From Dasyornis broadbenti (lineage: Eukaryota; Chordata; Aves; Passeriformes; Dasyornithidae): a DNA stretch of 64,000 bases. Made by a program: the position numbers and the translations under genes. How positions within the stretch are numbered: position 1 is the stretch's first letter; each line of letters starts with the position of its first letter. The stretch is from positions 1-64,000 of the forward strand of contig VZRN01005756.1 of assembly GCA_013397935.1 (NCBI GenBank). The letters run 5' to 3'. The notes below the pieces were generated by a model. It did not search any database, had not been told where the DNA came from, and was given only the letters and a program-made list of their open reading frames with translations. This document shows positions 36,691 through 49,969 of this stretch, piece by piece.

Positions 36691-39600
36691 CTACCGCTCT
36701 AAAATTTTGAGGAGGTAGTGGTTCCTACTCCACAGCCAGTGGTATCACGTACAAAACAAGCTGTTTGTATAATATATAAATGCAGCAGAACCTGTATAAA
36801 GGTCACAAAGACATATTTTCTTTTATCTACTTGTAGGCACTGCAACTGGAGTGAGCGATTCCATAATTCATTTCAATGGGAGTTTTGTAAGCATTAGATG
36901 TAGGTTCCATATGCCTGACCTGCATTTTTATGGGTGATTTGTTAGCAACAGTGGGTAATCCTGTGGAAAGAAGAGGTTTTGATACTCAGCTGAGTACTAA
37001 CTTTAACTCATCTCCATTTCTAAGAGAAATTCAGATAGCAGGGTAATTCATGTTTTCAGAATGCTGCTTTTTGATTCAAACTATTTACTGTAATGAGACA
37101 AGTAATTTGTTTTTATCTGAGCCTGCATCACATCTTTCACTTCACTGCTGGTTCTGAACATCAGTAGAAGATTCTTGAACTGTGCTTGTCTATACCAGTG
37201 ATGCATCCACAGTGTGACCTTCCACAGCCTAGAGTAATGGTTCATAAGTGTCACTGGACAAAGTTGTACAACATTTCATTTTTTCTTTTTAATCTTATCT
37301 GGTGATAAGAAAGTTTTGGAATTTGTTGTTTGGGAAAGAAAACTGGCATTTTTATCACCTAAGAATGAATCCTACTTTCACCTTGCTGGTTATTGGTATT
37401 AATTATGCTTGTCATGAATTTAGAGCAAATGTACGAAGTAATATTATCACTTAGCTTTAATACATGGTTGGCAAGTGTATATAGCAGTTTTGTATCAGGA
37501 AGGTATAACAGCTATCTTCAAGCTGAATACTTTATATGAATATTATTTTTGTATTGTGAATGTAATTTTCAAAAATAATATAACAGACATAAACTATGAT
37601 ATATTTTGATGTTACAAGAAGGAACACAGAATGTTATTGATGAGGAAAGTTCTTCCAGAGCAGAGACTGTTTTTCCTTGAAGTGGCTGTCACAAAATGAC
37701 ACTGAATCTCTCTAGTAAGTTTCAAATAAGTGAAATCATGTCAACATCTTTTATATAATTATTACTTTTAGCTCCATAAATTGCACAAAAGCTTTGAATG
37801 TATTTTAGTGATTAACTACAGATTTCAGTAACATTATAGTATGTTAAAAACTTCTGCAAACCGTGCCAACTTCTTTTTTCCTAATATATAAACTACGTAC
37901 CCAAAACCACACTTCTCATAAAAGGAAAGTGATTTCTGATATAATTTACAAAAGCACACTGCATGTCAAGTTTTCTAACACTGAAGATAAGCCTTGGCTG
38001 CTGATAGGCCATTTTCCCATTGTCTGCTTAATGTAAAAACAAGCTACCATGAGATCAGAAGCCCCAGATCCCTTCCCCACATTATAGCCCTTAAAGTCCT
38101 TCTTGTCCCTTTCTCTGTGTTCCAATGGCTTTCTCTCTGTTTTGCAGAATAACTCACATGGGAGGAGAAAAACAGTAAATGCCGGCTTCCCTCTGTCCCT
38201 GTAGCTGCCTTTGTGTAAAGCTTGGGATTCTCCTGACATCCCTAAGAGATGACTAGACCTCGACTACTGAGGAGCACAGCCCCCATTTTGGGGATGAATA
38301 TTAGGTTATTATAACAACAGTGAATATTAAAATTATCAATAGTGCCATTCAAAGTGCATGTCCAACATATTCTTTCATGGAGTTTTCCTACAGTGAAATA
38401 TTTTTTAAGGCAAAGCAGACAACTGACTAAGTCTTTGGGTATGCTGCTTAGCACTTAGAGAGGAGTGAGTTTCAAAATGTGCTGAGGGATATAACAGTCC
38501 TAACAGGGGTCTCAACTGGAGGAGGTGAGAACAGCTGAGTGCATGTAAACCTCTTTTTCAAGAGTTCTCAAGTGGCTCCACGTCTCCAACAATGGAGATT
38601 ACCACATTCTCCAATACATCAGAGAATCCTTTCACCTGCCTCTACCCTGAATCATTCAAGGTGGGCAAAGATTTAAAAAAACCGCCACAATAGAAAACAA
38701 AACAAGACAGTTACAAAACCAACTAAGTTGTCAGGTGGAAAAAATGAGTGAGGGCCTTTAAGTTCCTAGGTGGGAACAAATTCCTTGTCTTGGGACTTGT
38801 GCAAGTCAGCTGAGAGGTTGGGGCCTGTGCAAAGCAGCTGAGAGCAGAAGAGGGAAAGAGCAATTTAGCCAGGACTTTTAAATTTGGATATGAATGCATG
38901 CATTCTCACCATCTATGAACCAAAAGGTGCCAGTTTACCTATGCAATGAGGGTTAAAGGGTCTCGCTATTACTTCTGCTACAAAGGATTTGTCTAATCAC
39001 CTTATTCAGATGCTTGATCTAATTTCTTAATCTAGTTTAGGTTGTCTTCATTTTGCACGTTCTTATCTCTCTGTGCATGTTTTATATGTGTGTGTCTGTG
39101 TATATAGTAAAAAACCCCATGTATTTAAAAGCTGAAATTCTCAGAATCACAATTTTCTGTTCACCCCGGCATAAAAGCCTTGTCTCACCCTTCCAATCAC
39201 AATTCATTCATCTCATGTCACTATATGATGCAGAAGCTTTAATTATGTAACAGATTTCCTGCCCACCTCCCTTCCCCATGCTGTTTTACTCCATACATTA
39301 GAGCAACCAATGTTATTTTAGTTCATTTTGCTGTGGCTCTAAGTGGTCTGGATTCAAAGCACTGTCAGTGACCCCTGTGGAAGGCCTCAGTGGCAGGAGC
39401 AGGTGTGCTCACAGGCTAACAGAGCTGAAGCCTGGGAATCTGACTTGACTCTGATTTATAATAGGGTCACCATATCTGTGCTGTGGATGTCCGTCCTACA
39501 CAGTTCCTGGCCACACAATGTGCCAGCTGTGAAGGTGACCTGGAAGGTCAAAAGAGTTGAGATTCTCTTCCCCATTGTCGGCCTTGAGGAAAAGGAGACC

Positions 39601-42600
39601 ATAAGAAGCCAGAACCTTTGCATTGGCAATGTTTAGTATTTGGGAGTGATCTTCCAAGGATTTTGTCTCATCAGTATTTTAGCCTCATTTAACAGACCTC
39701 CTGGGATGCGTAGCAATTTTATAGCGCTGATGCCTTGTAACTGCTGCCTTCTGCAGCCATCAGTGTACCCATACTACACTCTCAGGATTAAAAAAGTGCT
39801 GCTTCCCTTTTTCCTTATCTTCTTTGCCCCTCAATAAGATTATCCCACACCACCCTTTTCCCACCATACTCACCATGGAATTTTCTTTAAGCCAGGTTTT
39901 CCAGGCTGCTCAGAGCTCCATCTCAATTCTACTGTTTTAGAGTGGCTTCTGTTTCATATTTTATGTATGTACATTCAGTGAAGTGAATTAGCCCACCTAC
40001 ACCTCATCTTGATGGTGCTGGAATTGATTTAAATTTTTAATTTCTACATCAGGGTTTTCAGTTGTTATTTTTTTTTCCTTCTGCATTTGCCAGTGGTGCA
40101 GTGTTTATTGTACAAGGGAGAAATCACCTTATACATACTCTCAGATTACGTTTAGGATTTCTCAGATTAGGTTTACTACTACATTCCTGTGGACAGTGTA
40201 GACAATGAACATAGTCAATAGTTATCTAGTGAAAATGAGAGACTGAGAAAGTTAGAAGTGTGGATCAATGGCAAATAGCTATGATGTAATTTTATGATTA
40301 TTTGTAATAATGAGAAGATGTCACCAGAATCCAAACATTGTTACAATTACTTCAAGACAAGCAGACATCAGCTTGTAGCAATATGCTTTACTGCTTTTCT
40401 TCTACAAAGAAAAGAAACATCATTGTTCTGTTAAAACTGAAGATTTGTGGTAGGAACGTGGTATGAATGAGGACTCACAACTGCCTTTCAGAGTCTGAAC
40501 TTTGGGATACAAACAAATGAAAGAGGCAGACAGGGATGTGGCCACACATTAGTTCTGAGCACTGCCTGTAGATGGGATGTTCTGTGAATAAGGAAATTCT
40601 CCTTAAAAAGCCCAAAAGTTGAACGCAAAACCTGCCAGGCAATCAGTACACAGGGAGTTAGGCAGGAACCAGCTCTTCTAAATATTAAGTCTTCATATGG
40701 AGCAATTTTGGTTTTTGTAACATAAAGCCAGGAAATATTTTAATGCTTTTTGCTGAGCTGCTCACCCCATAGTCCCAAAGATTTATTTACTGATGCCAGC
40801 TGACAGGGATTAATGGATCCAAGCCATTTAAATGAGGTGCTCTGTTTCCAGGCATCAAAGACTAAGGATGGACTCCTTTTGCATAGGTGATTTGATAAAT
40901 AATTAATAAACCTACAAAAACCTAAAAGAATTTGGAAGAGAAGTTTTTAACAATAGGCAGTTTCTCACGTTGGACAAATGTGTAGATATAATCTGAAGAG
41001 AACACAAATAACCCCTTGGTCAGTAAAGAGATTTAAGTATTTTATTCCTGTAAACACTATTTATGACTTTAATGTAGATGTGCTTCAGGTCCCCAGCTGG
41101 GATTAGGCCAGTATTGTGCAAACTTGTTTGAGAGACAGGAGAGAGATTCCTGGCTGGTCAAAGTGTTTATATTCTTATTTCACATGAGCAAATTAAAAAA
41201 TGAGTGCAATAAAAGTGAAAGAATTGAAAACAGTCTATAAAATTATAGGAAAATGTGGATCCTGAATCCAGCTATGTGAGCAGCTTCTTTTATTAAATGC
41301 TTTCTATTTTTAACAAATGTATAAAAAAAATCAAATGTTGGTACCTGCTACCCATCTAGCTTGTGTACAGTTCTGCTTTCAAAGAGTGTGATGGTATAAT
41401 TTAGGGGTTTAACACGTGTCAGAGTTGCCAGTTTTTCCTGTGAAGTGAGTAAAATATATAAAATGTGTTTACAATTGAGTAACTCTGTACCCACAAATAA
41501 ACAGGTTGCGCTTGTTTTGAACTTGTAAAAATGGAACCAGTCAACCAAATAGGTGATTTATAAAGAGAAAATGCAAGCAGAATAATTCTGTTGTGTGAAA
41601 GAAATTGGTCTAGCCAGTGGGAAGAATATAATGCAGCATGGCAGACTTTAATTTACCTCTGGAATACATCAGGAACCTTCAGCATTTCTGGATCAGAAAT
41701 CATTTGTGATAAGGCTTTTCCCTTTAAGCATCCCTTTTCAACCAGGTATTTGCTTTAACCCTCATATTCTCCTTTACTTTCTCACTGTCTAAACACACCC
41801 CTAGAGCTCAGCAATTGTAAATTACACAACCTATGGCTTTCTGACCAGCTACACCTTAAAAGTTTTCATCTATGCATGTGGATCTTTCAGAATTTCAAAC
41901 TAGATGTAACCGCTTAGTTCTTTAACCCATTATTTCATGATGGATAATCTTCAACATAATGTTTGGCACCAAGAAGGCCAAAATGTACCACCTATTTCAA
42001 GTATTGTGAAGTCTTAGATATACTGTTGTATTTTCTAATGAACGTTTAATTGATTAATACCATGAATATATTTTGCCTGTTTTATTCTCCCTGTGACTGT
42101 AATGCTTTCTCTCCTTCACAAGTCTTATTATCCACAGTATTTGCTATAGGATCAACTTTGGGCCTACTGAAATTAATGTATACATCTGCTGTCTTTGTTG
42201 TAAGTGAGAATTAGCACAATTTCAAGCACTCTTGATCTGTATGTAAAGCCTAGCCAACCAGTAGAGTTGTTATCTATAGTTTTAAAGTGTTCATTATTTT
42301 TGCTACTGGATTACATGTAGCTACACTTACAATTAAAAAAAAAAGACAGTTTCACTTCCAAACTACACAGAGATAGGGTTGCTGAAAGCCAGTGGCATTG
42401 TATGCTCTTACGCTGGACTCTAACTGGCTACTCAGCTGAAATATCATCCCTTTATGTAGTTTGTTCTTGGTTGCTTCCTTGGCTGACATAGGAAACTAAA
42501 ATACAACTATTAATTTAACTATTCAGGTCATGGTTTTGATTTCAAATTTGTAGGATGAAAATGCATCAATAGGTAATTTTTATAATATCAATTTTTTAAT

Positions 42601-43091
42601 GAAAACAGTGTACAGATGACTGAACAATTGCAAGTGAAGGGTATTAATTGTGCATTAGTTCAGATTTTAATATAACATAAATTACTGAATAGTATTTCTA
42701 TACTGAATTAGTGGAGTAAACTGCTGTTCTCTTAAATGAATGCTACTGTTTTCCATGTAAGAACACTGAACACAGGAAGAATCATACCAGAGGTATTAGA
42801 AGGAGATTGTTCCACTGATTTTGACATATGGAGATACTGCCAGGAAAGTATGTGCTCCTTGGCACCAGTAAAGAGAACAGCCTTCCTAGCTTCAAACCCT
42901 TACATTTCAAGTTTTATTTCACTAGGCACTAGGCAGTCTTAGATGCAGTTGCACTAGTGACTTGTCAGCAGCGACTCCCTAGAAGTGGAGGCATCCTTTG
43001 TACTCATTGTCTCTTTGAACACTTTGCTTCCACTGAAGAGAAGGCAATGTTAGCTTGCTCCTAAGAGCTTCTTTACAGTCTGTGAGCTTTG
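36691..43091. other. No recognised gene; DNA downstream of ZFPM2
   Basis: AT-rich DNA. A small imperfect internal duplication (two versions of a TTGTGCAA.. CAGCTGAGAG unit, about 38790-38847) is visible. Frames up to about 97 codons at 37946-38239 and 39343-39636 have no supporting motif. No repeat family recognised. Confidence 0.5.
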
Positions 43092-43189
43092 AAAAACAAC
43101 AATAACAAAAAAAAACCAAAAAAACCCCAAAACAAACAAACAACAAAAAAAAAACAACCCCAAAAAATCCCAAAAAAATAAAATTAAAG
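43092..43189. repeat. A/C low-complexity tract at the end of ZFPM2
   Basis: A-rich with scattered C runs on the plus strand, hence T/G-rich on the transcribed strand. It lies just past the candidate polyadenylation signal of ZFPM2 and may supply the downstream U/GU element. Confidence 0.85.
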
Positions 43190-43204
43190 AAATTACTGCC
43201 AAAT

Positions 43205-44192
43205 TTCTCCAATTATCTGGAATTTTATTCCATCCATATACATGCATAGTAACAACATTTGTTGAGAAATTATTTCTATCAGAAGTAGAACATTATCTTT
43301 GTGATCACCAGTTGCAGTATTGCTACTCTTATATTTAAATATATCTTATCTATGAATTAGATTCATAATTGCAGCATTGAGTTTAGGGTTTTGTTTTAGA
43401 CTGTGCCTTTCAAAAGATAAAACTGATTGATATGACCTCATTTCTTACAATACTGCTTCCAGTAATTTTGTTCATTCTTTATAAAGTATTGCATTTAACA
43501 GCAAAGGTTTAAAAATTGAGACAGAGATGCATCAGCAAAAGAAAATACAAGTACTATACAAGAAAGAAAATGCCATCTTCATTTAACGTACGTTTCAGAT
43601 TAAGAAAGTGGACAGAAACATACTGCTACATACAAATGCAAAGCCTAATGACTAAAGTACTGTATCTGCTAAAATATAAAGTGCAAACTGAGCCCAATTG
43701 TTCAAAAAAATTGAAATTTTAAGGCGAACTTTACAGCATAGGTGAAACTTCTTTGCAAGTTATATTTTAGCATATACATATATCTGCAACAGCATATAAG
43801 AAAAAAATGAGGATACACAAGTGCTTTTGAAGCTATTTCTAAAATGCTTTTCTGTATTGTTTGCGACTATTTTCTTTAAAATCTACTATACAGTGCAAAC
43901 CATATGTGCTACACAATAACTATACAATAACATTACAAATGACTTTAATATAAAGTTTTTAAATAAAAAATAACATAACTACAGCTATGAATACTGCTGG
44001 TAAAATAAATTAATATTTTTGAAAATGGCACCAATAATACACTTTACTAATGGACTGTAATGAAATTACACCTTTAAGTCTTCAACTCAGCAATAGTGAA
44101 ATTTCCTGATTGTCCAGATGTAATTCAAACAGCTTTCTTTAAACTGTATGGAACAATATGCTAAACACAGGTACCAAAGGTGACCGATTGTT
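43205..44192 (-). other. ZFPM2: ZFPM2 3' untranslated region (inferred extent)
   Basis: This is the AT-rich region directly after the ZFPM2 stop codon in the direction of transcription. Its distal end is inferred from the first canonical AATAAA on the minus strand (43224-43229), which gives a UTR of about 1 kb. That is in keeping with what I remember for mammalian ZFPM2 transcripts. A weaker ATTAAA at 43944-43949 could give a shorter form. No long repeat is recognised inside it. Only transcript ends would settle the true 3' end. Confidence 0.6.
43224..43229 (-). terminator. ZFPM2: Candidate ZFPM2 polyadenylation signal AATAAA
   Basis: It reads TTTATT on the plus strand, so AATAAA on the minus strand, and is the only canonical hexamer between the stop codon and this point. 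About 40 nt further along in the direction of transcription begins a T/G-rich tract (plus-strand A/C-rich block 43092-43189). Such a tract would serve as a downstream U/GU-rich cleavage element. The arrangement is seen; its use in vivo is inferred. Confidence 0.5.
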
Positions 44193-46684
44193 TCATTTGA
44201 CATGTTCTGCTGCATGTGAAGAGCAATAAAACTTCTTATGAGTTATAAAGTTTGAAAGATTGTTGAACTGGATGTCACACAGTCGGCAATACTTTCCACT
44301 GGTTGGAGCCTGGGTAGAGCCATTCACACCTTTAGCTATACTAGACAACTGTTCCTCTGCTGTAGGAATTGCTGGAGAGACATTTTCATTTGTAGTTAAG
44401 GGATTCTCAGAGATCCAAGAAGGAGACTTGTGCCCATCTTCGTGCGGAGGATTCTGGGAAATGTTCTCTTGCTGTGGGTTAGCAGCAGGTCTTTCCTCCT
44501 GTTTCAGTCCCCCATTAACTATTACCATGCCTCGGTTTTTCGGTAGTAGTGGAAGAGATTCTTTCTTCTGCACAGCACATCCATTCGAAGGTGCCTGGCC
44601 TTTAGGAGATTCACTTTCTGTATTTGTGCTTTGATCTAAATCTGTATTATGAATGACAAGAGAACCAGAAATGTAATCACTTGGCTTTATTCCATAATAT
44701 GGAGAAAGCTGATCTGCTCCTTTAGCTTTCTTTATTGCTCCAGGGTAAAGGCATTGTGGAAGAAACAAATGTTTGTTTTCTTCTTTTGTAGCAATAAGCT
44801 GGGCCGCTTCACTAAAGACTTTCAGTCCTTGAAGTGTTGCTAAGTGTGTGGAAAATAAGTTTCCATTAGAAGAGGACTGTTTAGAGTTTCCATTTTTCTC
44901 ACATTTGATTATGCTTCTCTCATAACTGACATCAGGGCTGTTTCTTTCGCTTTCTGGGTTTTGAAATACCTTACTGTCAAGTTGCCCCAGGTCATTACGC
45001 TGATGAGCAGTGACAGGACAAAAATTCTGCTTGTGAGCCAGGTAGTTCTCTACCTTGTTAAAACTGATCTTGCATACGGTGCACTCGTGGTAGTCCAGCA
45101 GCCTTTTGGGAGAAGTGGATGTCCTCTCCGATGGGGGTAAGCATTTTTTACTGAGATCTATTGGCACATCCATTTCCAAGCAAGACACAGTGGAGTGGGC
45201 AGTATCACACTTTGAAACTGGAACGCACTTGTTAATAGACAGTGATGTTTCCAGATGCTTCGAGACTATTCCTGGAAAGATATCACATCGTGGATGGTAA
45301 CATTCTCCAAGGCCCTCTGTTGACTCTTGAGTAGATGTACAAGGATTGCCAAGATTAGCAACTTCTAGAAATCGCTGTTGAACTAGTGGTGGCCTCTGCT
45401 CTTGCTCTGGTAAGCACATCTCATACATCTTCCTTCGCTTCCGAGTACGCATTGTTCTCTGCATGGCAGGCACTTTGTTGGAAGCGGACCTCTTCAGCGG
45501 GGGATCGTGGCGAGTGGCACAGTAATACTGCTTGTGGACCATGTAGGTCTCATGTCTGCTGAAAGTAATATTACAAGCTTCACACGTGGTCTTGTTAGGG
45601 TCACTCTCCCCCTCTACTAAGGGAGCATTGGGATTCTTCACATCAGAAGGTTTTCCATTTATCTTCTCATCACCATTGCTTGCAGTTGACAACTTCTTAG
45701 GCTGTGCAGTAAAGTCTTTTTCATGACTTTTACTGTTTGGCCCAATCAAATCTAAGACATTGGAAGAGTTTAAGCAAGATGTCTGCAGAAGCTGATTTTC
45801 TGGATCTGATGTGTGAGGAGCTGCATTCAGGATGTTTATAGAGCTTTGACCATTACTGGGACTTACAGCTTCGGGCATTTTTTCTGGAACACTGGAAAAA
45901 TCTGGTGACTTTGCCATCTGCTGCCATCGGCTGCTGCAGTAATGCTTTTTGTGTACTAAATAGTTGTCCAAATTATTGAACGTTATGTTGCATTCAAAAC
46001 ACGTAGCCCCTTTAGGCATCAAAGGACTGTAAATTACAGGTGGATAATTGCTACTTCCATGCCTTAACCTTCGATGGACCAGTTCCGACATTTTGGCTAA
46101 TATCTCTGAAGCCTGAGGAACCACAGTGATGTCTTGGGGAAAAGCAAACTGGGAAAGAAAAGGCCCCATTGGGAAAGAAGGACCAATATTAGGCTGAACT
46201 GGCGATGAAGCAAGTCTTGGACTAGATGGTTCAGATTTTATTTTGGTATATGAAAAACTCTGCTTATTTGCTGCAGGCTGGGTTTCTGGCCTCTGGTTTG
46301 GAAGGAAAAGTGGAGCCTTTTTTTCACATTTATCAAGCTCTGTATCAGAACTTGCATCTTTAGTCTGCATGGTCTTTTGGCTCTGGGGAACATCATTTCT
46401 GCTCAACAGGTCCGTTGCTGGCTGTAAACCTTCTTCAGTTCCACTTGGAGAGTGTTCAATGTCACTTTCTCTCTGAATTTTGTTGCCAGAGACATGTAAC
46501 TCTTGGTGCTGCAGTAACTCCCTCTGAGTTTGGAAGCCAAAATGGCAGTGATTGCATCTAAAGGCAGCTTGAGTAAGATGCGAGAACAGGTGCTGATGAA
46601 AGTTAATCACTGAGTCTGCAGTGTAAGTACAAACTGTGCATTTCAGACTAGCACCGGGTGGGAGAAATTCTTCCATTTTCACTC
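44193..46684 (-). CDS. ZFPM2: ZFPM2 (FOG2) terminal coding exon, zinc fingers 3-8
   Basis: FOG2 is a nuclear multi-zinc-finger cofactor that binds the N-terminal finger of GATA4/5/6 and represses or modulates their targets in heart, gonad and diaphragm development. This exon encodes the last 829 complete residues, close to what I recall for the matching part of mammalian FOG2 (about 1151 aa in total). Visible in order: C2H2 fingers at exon residues 15-35 (46578-46640) and 43-63 (46494-46556); FOG-type C2HC fingers at 228-249 (45936-46001), 367-388 (45519-45584), 534-555 (45018-45083) and 799-820 (44223-44288); a basic RTRKRRK cluster (45429-45449), a likely nuclear localisation signal; and the CtBP-binding motif PIDLS (45150-45164). 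Sumoylation consensus sites VKME (46671-46682) and IKSE (46230-46241) are present. The acceptor is pyrimidine-rich and ends in AG at 46685-46686, phase 1. The stop is TGA at 44193-44195. The frame is open further upstream, but that part lies in the intron. Identification rests on near-identity to FOG2 as I remember it. Confidence 0.97.
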
Positions 46685-49600
46685 CTACAGAAAAGACAAG
46701 TAAAATACAAGGTAAAGTGACCATTTTGCCCCTCATGAAGAACACTGGAAAATCAGTTGCACAGAAGGTACAAATACAGTGAGAATGACTAATTTTCTTC
46801 TGATGAGATGCTATTAGTCACCCTGAAAATACTTGAATTGTTTTCTCCTCAAACTGCTAGGTTATTCCCAAGCTTTTGCTCTGCCTTGGAGAGCCCTAGT
46901 ATTTGGATGCATTCATCAGTGCTGAAGGGAGAGAAAGAAAAAGGGAAAGGATGAAAATAGCCTGGACTTATTCTAAATGAAAAAGTCTCAGAAATTACAG
47001 TTACAACTAAAGGGAGACATAAAGTTCCCCATACACAATCACTGGAAATTCTGAATGCACAGAAAGCACACCAAGGTCAAGAGGTTCAAGGTTACAATGT
47101 AGCTTTGAGGTACAGCCCTCAAAGTGCCTGAAAGCCACAGACAAAGCAGAAGTAACATTTTGAGCGTTATTGATGCTCAGCTCCTTGCTTGCACGGCTTG
47201 GCTGTAGTGTGGGAAGAGGTTACTGATCTATCCTCATCAGGAAGGACTGATGAGCTGTGTTCCTTGTGAAGGAAAGAGGAGCAGTAAGACACGGCTTCAC
47301 TGACATTTTATCTTTCACATATAATGGCCTTTGGCAACTACTGCTATAATACAACACCTTTTCCTCATGAAATCACTACCACTTTATCAAGAACAGTACA
47401 TTCAAATACATCTTACAATCACTGATTAAACAAAAAACTCCATGTTTATGGCATTTTGAAAATGAAAATGCTTTAAAAGGAGATAAGACCAAATTTCTCT
47501 ACTGCAACAACACCATTTCTAGTTACCTTTTAGACAATAAAAACTGAAAAAAATATTGATAGGGATGATATTCAGAATTTAAAATGAGTGTTTGCTCTGC
47601 CTACACATACACACAATACCACAACTCAGTCAGGTAAAGCAGATGTGTGGTAGTTGGACAATACGAAACTGTAATATTGTAGCTCACTCTGTGGGTAGTC
47701 GCACTGCTGTACCTTCTTCCCTAGCATCAGTTACGCCCCCAAGTTGTGAGTGACATTTGAAATTTGAACTGCTCTTGGTCTCAGAGGCCAGAAGGGAACC
47801 AAGGAGATACACGGCACTTTAATCAGCACTTGCTTCCTGTCAGGCACTTTTTCCCCAGGAGGCCACATGAGGCTTTAGCTCCACCACTGACATGAGACGG
47901 AGCTTCCCATGCTTCCCCATCATGTGGTACAGTGACTGCAATCTTTATGGACTTTGCAATTCAGTCAGGGCTCTGCATTCCAGTGGTGTGGGTCTGCTAA
48001 AGGCTCCAGTGGGAACAGTAACAGAAGTTGAAGCAAACACAGAGCTTCCAACAATTACAAGACATTTGAAAAAGGAATGTTTCATTCCTACTGTAGAAGG
48101 TGTTATAACTTGTGATAATCTGTATAGAAAAATAAAGACTGACAGGATCTTAAAGAGAGCAAGAATGATTGAATAGACTAGTTTATGACTAAAAAGAAAG
48201 GCAAAGGCCTGAGCTTTAGCCTCTGTTCTAAGAAATAACTACAGATTCTTACGGGAAATTCACCACGATCTCTGATCTATGTCATTCAAGGAACTCAGAT
48301 GCTTATCTCTAGATTACAAGCAGACACGGTCAGTCACAGCTCATGGCTCAAAACCCTTGACACCTATGTCAATGGTATGTCACTAAATGCAAAGAGTTGA
48401 AACAAATCTTTTGCACAATGGCTAATATTTCAGTTTTCCTCTGCTTGGGGAGAAACTCATCTGTTATCTTTCCAGAGTATCTGGTTATAATTACTAGGCT
48501 ATAAGACACACTGGGATGCAGTCACCTGATCTCATTGAAGCTGTTGTAGCCTATGTTTCTGCTGGTTTACTGAACAGTGAAATATTTACTAGGCAATAAA
48601 CAGAAAACTGCAGTAGCCTGATATTCAAAGTTAAGATCTTGAAGCACAAGATCTGACCTCTAAATAAATGGCTAAGGGTTGTCTGTGTTGTCTACATAAA
48701 GAAGTTTTCACTCAGCACTCTTCTAGTCCTGTTCTGGGAGGTACCAAACTCCTCCAAAGCAGTACGTTGTCTTTTAGATTTGCAATTGCTGCCGAAGCAT
48801 CAGAGGAACCTTTTTCACTTCACCAAATCCAAAGTAGACTACGTATGGCCCAGGAGTTTTTATAATGCAGCCAAATATGGATTTCTTCTGCAACTAAAGC
48901 ACCCATTAATGTCCTTTAGACTCCATTCATTTAACAGGAAGATCAAGAAAACCTATAGAGGCCTTGCCTCTTTCCAAAAACGGCGCTGTACACCTGACAG
49001 GCAACACACTACACACTGACACTGCAGACTTTCTTATTTGTAGGTTTTCTCTGCTACTGAAAACTCCAATGCAAAATGTCCTGCAAACTCTTAACTTGTG
49101 TTTCCAGCCCTAATTCAATTAAAAACTGGTCATCTACACCATGCTGATGTAGTGCTTAGGGACATGATTTAGTGGTGGACTTGATGATCTCAAAGGTCTT
49201 TCCAACCTAGACAAGCCTAGGATTCTTTTTTTCATGATTCTAAAATACTATCCCCATTTTATATACATAAGAAAGGAAAAGAATATTTCTATCAAACAAG
49301 AAGTTTTTAATGAAACAAGTGTCCTGGCCAAAGCACAGATTTCTGGACCATGATCCCTAACGCCCTCTGCCTAAGAAGCCTCCTTTAGGACTCTTAGATA
49401 CTTCTTTGAAGGACAACATGTTCTCTGGTTGTGTGTATGTTTGGTAGATGGAATCCCAAAGTAATTGTGTCTGGATTCCTGATCATACCAAGAAATGCTG
49501 CCTTTTCATGTGTATACACACATAAAGAGAGAGACAACATTCAAATGAGGATTAGTAGATAAGAGAAATGACCTGGGAGAGGTGCTTGGTGTAGAACACA

Positions 49601-49744
49601 GGTCAGAAACTGTTGACATTTTGGTATTATCTACATGCAAAGCTTGCATATATTGGGAGAGACATTGATCCACTGAATGTCTACATAATAATTCTTCAAA
49701 CAGCTAAATCTGGAAGACGATATGCGAAAATACATGGTACTTAC
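46685..49744 (-). other. ZFPM2: ZFPM2 last intron
   Basis: A 3060-bp phase-1 intron bounded by GTAAGT at its 5' end (49739-49744) and a pyrimidine-rich AG at its 3' end (46685-46686). It contains a short CR1 3' tail at 49144-49243. Nothing else was recognised in it: the open frames on either strand are short and lack splice sites or family motifs. Confidence 0.9.
49144..49243 (+). mobile_element. CR1 3' tail fragment in ZFPM2 intron
   Basis: About 100 bp matching the extreme 3' end of CR1: GATGTAGTGCTTAGGGACAT, GTGGACTTGATGATCTCAAA, GGTCTTTCCAACCTAGACAA, then GATTCTT...CATGATTCT tail repeats. It is antisense to ZFPM2 and 500 bp from the finger 1/2 exon. A very short, 5'-truncated copy. Confidence 0.85.
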
Positions 49745-49969
49745 CACTGTGAGAATTTAGGTGCATTTCCAGAGCTCTTGCATTTGAAAAACTTTTGGTG
49801 CACTGTGGAAAGGGGCAGACACTGGAGATCTGCTGAGCACCGTCCTCATTCTCCTCTGACAGCTGTGGCCCCTCTCTTTGCCTCCCACTGCAGTAATACA
49901 TGAGATGGGCCTGCAGGTTCCGCTCACTTCGGTACCAAATGCCACAGGATTTGCAAGGGAATATGTCCT
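49745..49969 (-). CDS. ZFPM2: ZFPM2 (FOG2) penultimate coding exon, zinc fingers 1 and 2
   Basis: This 225-nt exon carries the first two fingers of FOG2. Finger 1 is C2HC (CKSC ... H ... C, 49890-49955). In the FOG family this class of finger makes the contact with GATA factors. Finger 2 is C2H2 (CPFPQC ... H ... H, 49749-49817). Between them is an acidic stretch rich in S and E. The acceptor is a pyrimidine-rich tract ending TAG at 49970-49972. The donor is GTAAGT at 49739-49744, directly after the exon. Both boundaries are phase 1. Joining its first two bases to the last base of the upstream exon gives a lysine codon, as in the known protein. The exon length is a multiple of three, so skipping it would keep frame but remove both fingers. 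Certainty is high from the motif order and the clean splice sites. Confidence 0.96.

Noticed and set aside
44260..46476. Plus-strand frames of 64-124 codons opposite ZFPM2
   Set aside because: They are antisense shadows of a conserved coding exon, with no promoter, splice or domain evidence.
46685..46745. Extension of the last ZFPM2 exon upstream to an ATG at 46743-46745
   Set aside because: The extra residues precede a strong pyrimidine-rich AG acceptor, do not match FOG2, and the phase-1 join to the 49745 donor restores the known protein sequence.
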